From positions 1 to 6,233 of the forward strand of contig JALHUP010000319.1 of NCBI GenBank assembly GCA_022866585.1: DNA of 6,233 nucleotides, given 5' to 3'. The translations under genes and the position numbers were made by a program. Shown in pieces: positions 1 to 4,796 of this stretch. The first letter of the stretch is position 1; each line of letters opens with the position of its first letter. Below the pieces are notes generated by a model. It was given only the letters and a program-made list of their open reading frames with translations. It did no database searches and had not been told where the DNA came from. The DNA is from Candidatus Zixiibacteriota bacterium (lineage in GTDB: Bacteria > Zixibacteria > MSB-5A5 > SM1-73).

Positions 1-1
1 A

Positions 2-424
2 TACATCTGCTGGGGAACGCGTAACCGGTCCGCTCTGGTTCGCATTCCCGAATATAAGCCGGGCAAGGAAAAAGCCACCCGGATTGAGCTCCGCTCACCT
101 GATCCTGCCTGCAATCCTTACTTGGCTTTTTCCTTGATGTTGGGAGCGGGGATGAGAGGGATTGAGCAAAAACTGGAGCTACCTCCACCAGCGGAGATGA
201 ACATCTTCAGCTTATCGGAAAGCGAAAGACAAAAAATGAATATCGGTTGTCTCCCCGGTTCTTTGGAGGAAGCCATAAGTGAGTTTGAAAAAAGCCAGCT
301 GGCAAAAGAGATATTGGGCGAACATATCTTTAATTCACTTTTGGCTAACAAAAAAGTGGAGTGGGACCAGTATAGGGTTCACGTCAGCAAATATGAGTTA
401 GAAAAATATTTGCCCTGGCTATGA
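2..424 (+). CDS. glnA: Glutamine synthetase, class I (C-terminal part, 5' truncated by window)
   Basis: Ligates ammonia to glutamate using ATP, in the cytoplasm; it is the main ammonia-assimilation enzyme. Only the last 140 codons lie in the window, with the first complete codon at position 2. Visible class I motifs are NRSALVRIP near the fragment start, then RIELRSPDPACNPYLAF, which is the conserved catalytic-barrel segment with the Arg that contacts substrate. A helical C-terminal region ends in YRVHVSKYELEKYLPWL, a tail typical of the shorter non-proteobacterial class I enzymes. The position of the adenylylated Tyr in the enterobacterial enzyme reads NIFSLSESER here, with Phe at nt 206-208, so control by GlnE-type adenylylation looks unlikely. 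The reading frame is intact to the TGA. A TTG at 122 opens a shorter in-frame ORF but is an internal Leu codon, not the start. Family identity is secure; paralogue type (true GlnA or GlnA-like) is less so. Confidence 0.93.
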   Translation, partial: YICWGTRNRSALVRIPEYKPGKEKATRIELRSPDPACNPYLAFSLMLGAGMRGIEQKLELPPPAEMNIFSLSESERQKMNIGCLPGSLEEAISEFEKSQLAKEILGEHIFNSLLANKKVEWDQYRVHVSKYELEKYLPWL

Positions 425-434
425 AATCTTCATT

Positions 435-473
435 GCAGAGTGCAAAATTCAAAATGTAAAGTGCAAAGTGACA
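435..473. repeat. Short A-rich degenerate direct repeat (GAGTGCAAA / AAGTGCAAA)
   Basis: Just after the glutamine synthetase stop, the 9-mer GAGTGCAAA (438-446) recurs as AAGTGCAAA (459-467), separated by an A-rich stretch. A related string, GGAGTGCAAA, recurs after purN at 4800-4809. It looks like degraded intergenic repeat material; no function is proposed. Confidence 0.4.
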
Positions 474-488
474 ATCGAAATTTCTTAA

Positions 489-553
489 TGTGCCCATCGG
501 GTCCCCGACCCGACGGGGTAAAGCCTACCAGGTCAGGGGAACCGACAGGCACA
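489..553. repeat. Structured interspersed repeat, family 1 copy 1 (about 65 nt)
   Basis: Bounded by TGTGCC (489-494) and its complement GGCACA (548-553). Inside is a perfect hairpin CGGGTC-CCC-GACCCG, then a variable middle, then ACCAGGTCAG. A second copy lies at 3981-4048 with the same ends, the same first hairpin and the same ACCAGGTCAG, but a different middle. Conserved ends with a variable interior suggest a palindromic mobile or RNA-structured element rather than a terminator, as no T-tract follows. Confidence 0.8.
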
Positions 554-577
554 GGGAGGAACCTAAATAGAAGATAG

Positions 578-582
578 GGAGG
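578..582 (+). promoter_or_regulatory. Strong Shine-Dalgarno of the membrane-protein gene
   Basis: GGAGG lies 6 nt before the ATG at 589 and fixes that start. No convincing -35/-10 pair is visible between the preceding repeat and this site. Confidence 0.85.
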
Positions 583-588
583 TTTAAT

Positions 589-1452
589 ATGGATTACGGC
601 GGATTAGTAAAAAGAGCCATAGATATAATGTGGAAGTTTAAATATCTCTGGCTCTTCGGATTGTTTTTGGAGTTCGGAGCAGGTGGTGGAGGAGGAGCAG
701 GACGTGTGCCAGATAAATTCAAAGTATCAATTACCGATTTCTTCGGGAGTATCTCTTTGAGTGTAGTCATACTTCTGATACTGGTCGGGCTGGTAGTTTT
801 CCTGTTATACTTAATTTTGAGCATCATCTCGCAGGGCGGACTCATTCATTGCGTTTCAAAAATTGAAAAAGGAGAGAACCCAGCCTTGCGCGATGGATGG
901 AATATGGGAGTTAAAAATTTCTGGAGAATTTTAGGAATCGGCATCCTGATATTAATTTTGGTCTTGGGATCAATGGCCATAACTTTTGGACCCTTTGTGA
1001 TACTACTCATCGTTAGTAAGACCTTAGGCTTGCTTTCTTTAATCATTTTTATTCCGCTATTCCTGGTTCTGCTTATTCCCATTGCTTTGATAGAGCTTTA
1101 TGCTAATAGAGTGTGCATAATAGAGGGAAAAGGAATTTTTGATTCAATAGCCGGCGGATGGGAGATGTTGAAAAGCAATTTGGGAAAATCTTTGGTCTTA
1201 GCATTAATTGGCATAATTAGCACAATTGTTTATATAATTGGATTCTTAATTGTGGGACTAATTTTGGCAATACCCTTTATAGTTTTGGGCGCCATTAATC
1301 TATTTTGGGGAATTGCTCTTGGGGTATTGGTCGGACTGATTTACCTTGCTATCACCTCCGGCATCTGGGGAGCCTTTATTGATTCTCTGTGGACTTTGGC
1401 ATATCTGGAGATGAAAAAGTTGAAGCCAGCAGAAGTAGGAGTGCACACATAA
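589..1452 (+). CDS. Polytopic integral membrane protein of unknown function
   Basis: A 287-residue inner-membrane protein. The opening MDYGGLVKRAIDIMWKFKYLWLFG, followed by a Gly-rich stretch (GAGGGGGAG, about 30-38), resembles a widespread uncharacterised family whose members start with a 'regular domain in a wall of helices' pattern. Hydrophobic segments lie at about 57-81, 114-142, 145-172, 200-235 and 237-265. There appears to be an internal duplication: ALRDGWNMGVKNFWRILGIG (99-118) resembles IFDSIAGGWEMLKSNLGKSL (183-202). Both are amphipathic stretches with a Gly-Trp and a basic turn before a helix pair. This arrangement recalls membrane domains of the GPDPase_memb/YciC type, but I cannot assign it to one. 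No catalytic motif is visible. The start is set by a strong SD. The gene stands alone, flanked by repeats on both sides, so context gives no role. Confidence 0.85.
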   Translation: MDYGGLVKRAIDIMWKFKYLWLFGLFLEFGAGGGGGAGRVPDKFKVSITDFFGSISLSVVILLILVGLVVFLLYLILSIISQGGLIHCVSKIEKGENPALRDGWNMGVKNFWRILGIGILILILVLGSMAITFGPFVILLIVSKTLGLLSLIIFIPLFLVLLIPIALIELYANRVCIIEGKGIFDSIAGGWEMLKSNLGKSLVLALIGIISTIVYIIGFLIVGLILAIPFIVLGAINLFWGIALGVLVGLIYLAITSGIWGAFIDSLWTLAYLEMKKLKPAEVGVHT

Positions 1453-1458
1453 AAAATT

Positions 1459-1484
1459 GTCGAGCAGGCTTCACCATGCTCGAC
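1459..1484. repeat. Hairpin GTCGAGCA / TGCTCGAC downstream of membrane-protein gene
   Basis: A perfect 8-bp stem (1459-1466 with 1477-1484) encloses a 10-nt loop, then GACCTACTACAAAAC follows, which resembles the GACCTACAAAAC end of the compound repeat at 2921-3020. Read on the minus strand, the stem is followed by AATTTTTT, giving an intrinsic-terminator shape, but no minus-strand gene is seen here. On the plus strand it has no T-tract, so termination of the upstream gene is uncertain. Confidence 0.7.
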
Positions 1485-1512
1485 CTACTACAAAACGGTT
1501 AAACGGAACATA

Positions 1513-1580
1513 ACCCCCTCACCTTTCCGCCTGAGGCGGATCTGCCTATGGCAGAAATCCTCTCCCCAACGGGGAGAGGA
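1513..1580. repeat. CCCTC/CTCTCCCC palindromic repeat, family 2 copy 1, with a nested insertion
   Basis: It begins CCCCCTCACCTTTCC and ends with a perfect 9-bp hairpin CCTCTCCCC-AAC-GGGGAGAGG (1559-1579). Other copies are at 4892-4926 and 5857-5892, where the two parts are nearly adjacent. In this copy about 30 nt separate them, containing CCGCCTGAGGCGG (1527-1539) and CTGCC-TAT-GGCAG (1542-1554), two further palindromes. This reads as a second small element inserted into the first. Confidence 0.85.
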
Positions 1581-1589
1581 AAAAAGCAC

Positions 1590-1612
1590 GTCCCCTCTTC
1601 CCTTGAGGGAGA
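1590..1612. repeat. Degenerate palindromic repeat fragment at the gatB breakpoint
   Basis: CCCCTCTTCCCTTGAGGGAG resembles a decayed copy of the family 2 hairpin, with CTTCCC-TT-GAGGGAG nearly self-complementary. It ends exactly where recognisable GatB sequence starts, so it marks the junction that removed the 5' part of gatB. Confidence 0.5.
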
Positions 1613-1985
1613 TTGAACGAAAGAAAAATCGAGATAAGGAATTTGAAAATTTTCCCAACAGATTTAACAGATTTACGAAAACAGATAGACAAAGATATAA
1701 TAAGCGGCAAGATGGCAAAAGAAATTTTTGCCGAGACGGCAGAAACCGGGAAAACCGCCTCACAGATTATCAATGAGAAGGGATTAGCCCAGATAACAGA
1801 TGAAAAAGATTTAAACCAAATCGTTGAGAAAGTATTGAAAAAATAATCCTGAAAACGTAAAAAAATATCTTGCGGGGAAGGAAAAAAATTTTAGTTTCTT
1901 TGTAGGACAGGTGATGAAAAAAACGCAAGGCAAAGCCAATCCCAAGATTGTAAATGAAATCCTAAAGGAGAGACTTTTCAAATGA
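1613..1985 (+). pseudogene. gatB: Relic of aspartyl/glutamyl-tRNA amidotransferase subunit B, tail domain only, frameshifted
   Basis: GatB with GatA and GatC converts misacylated Glu-tRNA(Gln) or Asp-tRNA(Asn) to the amidated form. Only its C-terminal helical GatB/YqeY tail is here. The first part, in the TTG-1613 frame, reads NERKIEIRNLKI, then IISGKMAKEIFAETAETGK and [17 protein letters not shown], stopping at TAA 1844-1846. Skipping one base (1844) continues exactly with [14 protein letters not shown] and [17 protein letters not shown] to TGA 1983-1985. One extra base after a six-A run therefore breaks the frame. The catalytic cradle domain, several hundred residues, is absent: there is an in-frame stop at 1604-1606 and a repeat remnant just upstream. 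A working copy must lie elsewhere if the pathway is used. The downstream half is undamaged, so the lesion is recent or an assembly error; the 5' loss is real either way. Confidence 0.88.
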
Positions 1986-2503
1986 AGAACCTATGCGAGC
2001 TTGTATTCGTAACCGTAACAAGGCGCTTATTTACGGTTAGATCGATTCTGTTTTTTGTGTTCATAGCCGTGTTAAGCTGTGGCACGGTCCAAGCGCAGGG
2101 CAAGGGTTTTGGATTAGGAATCATTGTGGATGAGCCAACAGGAATAACTACCAATCTGTGGATAGGAAAGAGCTCGGCAATTGATGCGGAAGTTGCCTGG
2201 TCACAGGACGAGGACGATTTCCTGTATCTGCACGGAGATTTCCTTTTCCACAACCTGCATCTGTCACAAGAGGTGAAGGGTAAATTCCTGACTTATTATG
2301 GCATCGGAGTCAAAGTTGAGTTTGCGGACAGTAATAAAGTCGGGCTTCGAATTCCTCTGGGCATAGATTACATCTTCCCAAAGGCACCTCTCGACGTCTT
2401 TTTTGAGGTTGTTCCTTTGCTGGAACTGGTGCCAGCGACAGAAAGTGATTTAAAGGCGGCCGTTGGGATCAGATTTGTTTTTGGGAAAGGCAACTCTGAC
2501 TGA
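1982..2503 (+). CDS. Exported beta-barrel outer-membrane protein, uncharacterised
   Basis: A 173-residue protein with a signal peptide: a basic n-region (RRLFTVR, 14-20), hydrophobic core [11 protein letters not shown] (21-31) and a likely signal peptidase I site after VQA (about residue 38). The n-region is long, but ATG 1982 is the only usable start before the core. The mature part alternates hydrophobic and polar residues in short Gly-rich strands: [61 protein letters not shown] and AAVGIRFVF. This is the pattern of small eight-stranded-barrel proteins resembling DUF3996-like families. The last strand ends in Phe, as outer-membrane barrels do, but six more residues follow. The ATG overlaps the gatB relic stop (ATGA), and AAAGGAG at 1964-1970 lies 11 nt upstream. 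Function is unknown; a porin-like or structural role is only a guess. Confidence 0.82.
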   Translation: MKNLCELVFVTVTRRLFTVRSILFFVFIAVLSCGTVQAQGKGFGLGIIVDEPTGITTNLWIGKSSAIDAEVAWSQDEDDFLYLHGDFLFHNLHLSQEVKGKFLTYYGIGVKVEFADSNKVGLRIPLGIDYIFPKAPLDVFFEVVPLLELVPATESDLKAAVGIRFVFGKGNSD

Positions 2504-2530
2504 CGGTGTCTGATGGCAGATAAAAGTCTC

Positions 2531-2566
2531 CGTAGGGGGCAAGCATGTCCAAAGGTGCTTGACAAA
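2531..2566. repeat. CAAGCATGTCCAAAGG palindromic repeat, family 3 short copy
   Basis: Stem CAAGCA (2540-2545) with TGCTTG (2556-2561), with the loop TGTCCAAAGG. The same string, AAGCATGTCCAAAGG followed by TGCTTGACAAAA, recurs at 2929-2957. It sits in the leader of the nucleotidyltransferase gene. The TTGACA at 2559-2564 belongs to the repeat and has no -10 partner at the right distance. Confidence 0.8.
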
Positions 2567-2591
2567 AACGCTATGAGAAGAAGGGGACATT

Positions 2592-2906
2592 ATGAAAATA
2601 AAAGAAATACTTAAAGAATTCAGGGAAGAGATTGAAAAATTGTATGGCAAGAGACTAAAAGACGTCATCCTCTATGGCTCTTGGGTAAGGGGTGAGGCAA
2701 AGGAAGAATCAGATATAGATCTGCTTGTGGTTCTCAAAGGAGAAGTCAAGCCCGGCAAAGAGATAGACAGGATGATAGACATAATCACGGAGATAAATCT
2801 AAAATATGGTGTGCTGTTGTCAATTTTCCCCGTCTCTGGGGAAGAGTATTCCACGGTTAACAGTCCATTGCTTATTAACGTCCGGAAAGAAGGAATGCCT
2901 GCATGA
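2592..2906 (+). CDS. MNT-family minimal nucleotidyltransferase (MntA-like antitoxin)
   Basis: A 104-residue stand-alone nucleotidyltransferase domain of the DNA polymerase beta superfamily. It shows GSWVRG (29-34) and DID (41-43), giving exactly the GS-X10-DxD spacing of MntA-type proteins; these two Asp bind the metal-nucleotide. The third carboxylate strand reads GVLLSIFPVS (73-82) with no Asp, common in this minimal group. Characterised relatives sit beside a HEPN RNase toxin and silence it by adding AMP to a Tyr near its active site. Here the stop overlaps an ATG (ATGA 2903-2906), the usual coupling to the HEPN gene, but only a few codons follow before a repeat. It is therefore probably an orphan antitoxin. 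A GGGG-type SD lies about 5 nt upstream of the ATG. The family assignment is strong; the antitoxin role is inferred. Confidence 0.88.
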   Translation: MKIKEILKEFREEIEKLYGKRLKDVILYGSWVRGEAKEESDIDLLVVLKGEVKPGKEIDRMIDIITEINLKYGVLLSIFPVSGEEYSTVNSPLLINVRKEGMPA

Positions 2907-2920
2907 AAGAAATAGAATCT
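2903..2920 (+). pseudogene. Possible residual start of a HEPN toxin gene, cut off by a repeat
   Basis: ATG 2903 overlaps the nucleotidyltransferase stop and encodes MKEIES before sequence turns into the compound repeat at 2921. An open frame continues through the repeat to 3091, but that translation is repeat-derived and overlaps the cyclase start in another frame, so I do not call it a gene. Overlapping stop/start and an acidic-basic first few residues are usual for HEPN partners, but six codons cannot prove homology. Confidence 0.25.
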
Positions 2921-3020
2921 CGTAGGTCAAGCATGTCCAAAGGACTGCTTGACAAAAGGAGTTGTCAACCACCCTTCAGCACAAGGCTTCAGGACAAGCC
3001 CTTTGGGATGGTTGACCTAC
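2921..3020. repeat. Compound palindromic repeat, family 3 long copy (about 100 nt)
   Basis: The outer arms GTAGGTCAA (2922-2930) and TTGACCTAC (3012-3020) are complementary. Inside are two hairpins in tandem: GTCAAGCA with TGCTTGAC (2926-2933 / 2946-2953), and GTCAACCA with TGGTTGAC (2964-2971 / 3009-3016). The first half repeats the short copy at 2531-2566. It occupies the whole space between the nucleotidyltransferase and the cyclase SD. Confidence 0.85.
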
Positions 3021-3030
3021 AAAACCTGAA

Positions 3031-3036
3031 AAGGAG
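3031..3036 (+). promoter_or_regulatory. Shine-Dalgarno that fixes a TTG start for the cyclase
   Basis: AAGGAG lies 6 nt before TTG 3043. An in-frame TGA at 3037-3039 between them rules out any earlier start, so TTG 3043 is the longest possible start and the best placed. Confidence 0.85.
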
Positions 3037-3042
3037 TGAAAT

Positions 3043-3879
3043 TTGCCCACCAAAGTTAAATACCGTTATACCTCACTTGAGGACTTTTTGATCTCTAATC
3101 CGCTCACAGTAGATGGTCAACTGGATGACGGAGGGGGATTTGAATTTCCTGTTAAAGGACGTGAGATCCATGCTTCAATTCTTTTTGCAGATATCTCCTC
3201 GTTCTCGAAAAGAACACTAGAACTTTCACCAACCGAAACTCTGATCTTTGTAAATAACTTCTTCACATGGATTACTGCTGAAGCTTTGAGAGGGCGACCC
3301 GGAATTGTAGACAAGTATATAGGTGACGAAATGATGGTCATATTCTCTGAAGAATTCGGCTCGGAAGATTCATTTGTAGATGCTTTACAAACCGCAAGAT
3401 GGATGGCTGAAAACGATGCTCTTAGCTTTTGCCCACATATGGGTATCGCTGCTGGGATTGTGACGGTAGGTTACGTTGGGACACCGTTAAAGTATAGTTG
3501 TTCTGTCTTTGGAGTTCCAATTGTAGTCGCTAAACGCTGTGCTTCTATTAAACCTCAGAGTCCCGGTCACTCTTCGATTTTTTTCCCTGCTGACTTATGG
3601 ATGGATCGTTCATTTGAGAAGATTTTCCCACTTAAAAAACTTAAGAAGTCTGATGGGAGAGTCGTAGAACAGCCTCAAACATGGAAATTGCTACCTTCTA
3701 GGAAAGTTTCAATGAAGAATATGCCAGATATTGAAATACTCGAGGTCACAAGAGAGACAATCTTTATACCGCAAGAATCGGCAGAAGAAAGGGCAAAACA
3801 AGCACTTCGAGCGCTACAGGAGGCAGGAATGTATAGGCCTCAGGTGGCGAAAGCAAAGGAAAATGTTGAAAATTTGTAA
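3043..3879 (+). CDS. Stand-alone class III adenylate/guanylate cyclase-domain protein
   Basis: A 278-residue soluble protein; class III cyclases make cyclic nucleotides from NTPs. The domain runs from about 41 to 215. ILFADISSFS (46-55) carries the first metal Asp (D50). VDKYIGDEMMVIF (89-101) carries the second (D95) and the base-contacting Lys (K91). MGIAAGIVTVGYVGT (133-147) is the usual dimer-side strand. The SVFGVPIVVAKR segment (154-165) aligns with the family's TxxGDxVNxAxR. The Arg (R165) is kept, but the transition-state Asn is Val (V161) and the GD Asp is Val (V158). Activity may therefore be altered or lost. A helical tail with EERAKQALRALQEAGMYRP follows; no sensor, membrane or receiver domain is present. 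The 40-residue N-terminus is unassigned. It follows the nucleotidyltransferase after a repeat, and no effector gene follows it. Start: TTG with SD. Confidence 0.88.
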   Translation: MPTKVKYRYTSLEDFLISNPLTVDGQLDDGGGFEFPVKGREIHASILFADISSFSKRTLELSPTETLIFVNNFFTWITAEALRGRPGIVDKYIGDEMMVIFSEEFGSEDSFVDALQTARWMAENDALSFCPHMGIAAGIVTVGYVGTPLKYSCSVFGVPIVVAKRCASIKPQSPGHSSIFFPADLWMDRSFEKIFPLKKLKKSDGRVVEQPQTWKLLPSRKVSMKNMPDIEILEVTRETIFIPQESAEERAKQALRALQEAGMYRPQVAKAKENVENL

Positions 3880-3883
3880 TGCG

Positions 3884-3903
3884 GAATTGCCCATTTGCAA
3901 TTC
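3884..3903. repeat. Short hairpin GAATTGC / GCAATTC after the cyclase
   Basis: A perfect 7-bp stem with a 6-nt loop starts 5 nt after the cyclase stop. No T-run follows, so it is not a standard intrinsic terminator, though it could protect the 3' end of the transcript. Confidence 0.5.
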
Positions 3904-3980
3904 GGGCACTCTATCGTGAGCGAAACTGAATGACTTTTCAAAGAAATATTACAATTTGTGGTTCGCCCGTACATCGTTCC

Positions 3981-4048
3981 TGTGCCCATCGGGTCCCCTG
4001 ACCCGATCCCGCAAAATGCGGGACCAGGTCAGTGACGTGGCAGGCACA
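3981..4048. repeat. Structured interspersed repeat, family 1 copy 2 (about 68 nt)
   Basis: Same ends as the copy at 489-553 (TGTGCC...GGCACA) and the same CGGGTCCCC-(T)-GACCCG hairpin. The middle here forms its own hairpin CCCGCA-AAA-TGCGGG, then ACCAGGTCAG as in copy 1. CTGACC in the first hairpin can also pair with GGTCAG near the 3' end, so two alternative folds exist. Confidence 0.82.
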
Positions 4049-4090
4049 AAACAATAAATAATATATGGGCGGTTCAGCATATTCATAAAT

Positions 4091-4116
4091 GGTTCGGGGT
4101 AAGGGTACCCCGAACC
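4091..4116. repeat. Perfect 11-bp inverted repeat with 4-nt loop
   Basis: GGTTCGGGGTA (4091-4101) and TACCCCGAACC (4106-4116) flank AGGG. The stem is long and GC-rich and lies about 50 nt upstream of purN. No T-tract follows on the plus strand. It may be another repeat family or a structured leader element. Confidence 0.8.
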
Positions 4117-4125
4117 AACGTGTGA

Positions 4126-4151
4126 GATTCTTCGCTACGCTCAGAATGACA
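4126..4151. repeat. GATTCTTCGCTACGCTCAGAATGACA-type interspersed repeat
   Basis: The 26 nt starting GATTCTTCGCTACGCTCAG and ending AATGACA contain complementary arms ATTCT and AGAAT. From memory, this word class recurs between genes in many uncultured bacterial genomes. It ends 3 nt before the purN SD core at 4155. Only one copy is in this window. Confidence 0.6.
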
Positions 4152-4154
4152 GAT

Positions 4155-4159
4155 AGGAG
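4155..4159 (+). promoter_or_regulatory. Shine-Dalgarno of purN
   Basis: AGGAG lies 9 nt upstream of ATG 4169, setting the PurN start. Confidence 0.8.
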
Positions 4160-4168
4160 ATTTTCGAA

Positions 4169-4795
4169 ATGAAAAAACTAAACCTGATCGTTTTGGCCTC
4201 TGGTGGGGGCACTAATCTGCAAGCTATAATTGACAATATCGAAGCTGGAAAATTGAATGCACAGATCAAAGCGGTGATAAGTAACAACAGCAAGGCGGGA
4301 GCGCTGGAGCGGGCAAGAAACCATAATATCCCTGCCATTCACTTAAGCCACAAACAATTTGTCACGCCGGAAGAGTTTGATGAAAAACTTCTTTCCATTC
4401 TAAGAGAGAATGAAACCGACTTGGTGATTTTAGCCGGATATATGAAAATACTTTCTCCCACAGTGATAAGACAATATAAAAACAGGATACTAAATATTCA
4501 TCCCGCGCTTTTACCATCTTTCGGCGGAGCCAGCATGTATGGAATTCACGTGCACGAGGCGGTGATCAATTCGGGAGTGAAGGTTACGGGAGTGACCGTC
4601 CACCTGGTGGATGAAGTCTATGATCATGGTGCCATCATCGTGCAGAAATGCGTCCCGGTTCTAAATGATGACACTCCGGAGACTCTGCAACAAAGAGTAT
4701 TACCACATGAACATGAGCTTTATTCCAAGGCTATACAACTTCTTGCAGAAGGAAAAGTGGAGATAAAAGAAAATAAGGCATATATAAGAGAATAG
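4169..4795 (+). CDS. purN: Phosphoribosylglycinamide formyltransferase (10-formyl-THF dependent)
   Basis: Transfers the formyl group of 10-formyltetrahydrofolate to glycinamide ribonucleotide, the third step of de novo purine synthesis, in the cytoplasm. The 208-residue length is normal for the family. SGGGTNLQAI (11-20) is the phosphate-binding loop. AGYMKILSP (89-97) is the folate-side loop. ILNIHPALLPSF (107-118) carries catalytic N109 and H111, and VDEVYDHGAII (147-157) carries the catalytic Asp (D152). HVHEAVINSGVKVTGVTVHLVDE is also typical. The FGGASMYGIHVHE variant of the loop after LLPSF occurs in Bacteroidetes-like and related lineages rather than enterobacteria. No purine gene is adjacent (purM, with which purN is often paired, is absent), so it is a monocistronic unit between repeats. 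All catalytic residues are present, so it is probably active. Confidence 0.97.
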   Translation: MKKLNLIVLASGGGTNLQAIIDNIEAGKLNAQIKAVISNNSKAGALERARNHNIPAIHLSHKQFVTPEEFDEKLLSILRENETDLVILAGYMKILSPTVIRQYKNRILNIHPALLPSFGGASMYGIHVHEAVINSGVKVTGVTVHLVDEVYDHGAIIVQKCVPVLNDDTPETLQQRVLPHEHELYSKAIQLLAEGKVEIKENKAYIRE

Positions 4796-4796
4796 G

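Noticed and set aside
594..1082. Minus-strand ORFs opposite the membrane protein
   Set aside because: They are antisense shadows of a gene with a strong SD and coherent membrane helices, and show no recognisable domain.
1488..1773. Minus-strand ORFs over the gatB relic and repeats
   Set aside because: They are antisense to clear GatB-like sequence and contain translated repeat (peptides such as SPLGRG); no SD and no domain.
2559..2564. TTGACA as a -35 box (also at 2949-2954)
   Set aside because: Both are parts of the palindromic repeat (TGCTTGACAAAA) and neither has a -10-like hexamer at about 17 nt.
2903..3091. 62-codon ORF after the nucleotidyltransferase as a real small protein
   Set aside because: Beyond the first six codons it translates the compound palindrome and then runs into the cyclase start in another frame; the composition is that of repeat DNA.
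3043..4168. Pycsar-type antiphage system built on the class III cyclase
   Set aside because: No membrane, TIR or other effector gene is adjacent: the next 289 nt are repeats, followed by purN. The cyclase keeps the Lys of VDKYIGD rather than showing features I associate with pyrimidine cyclases.
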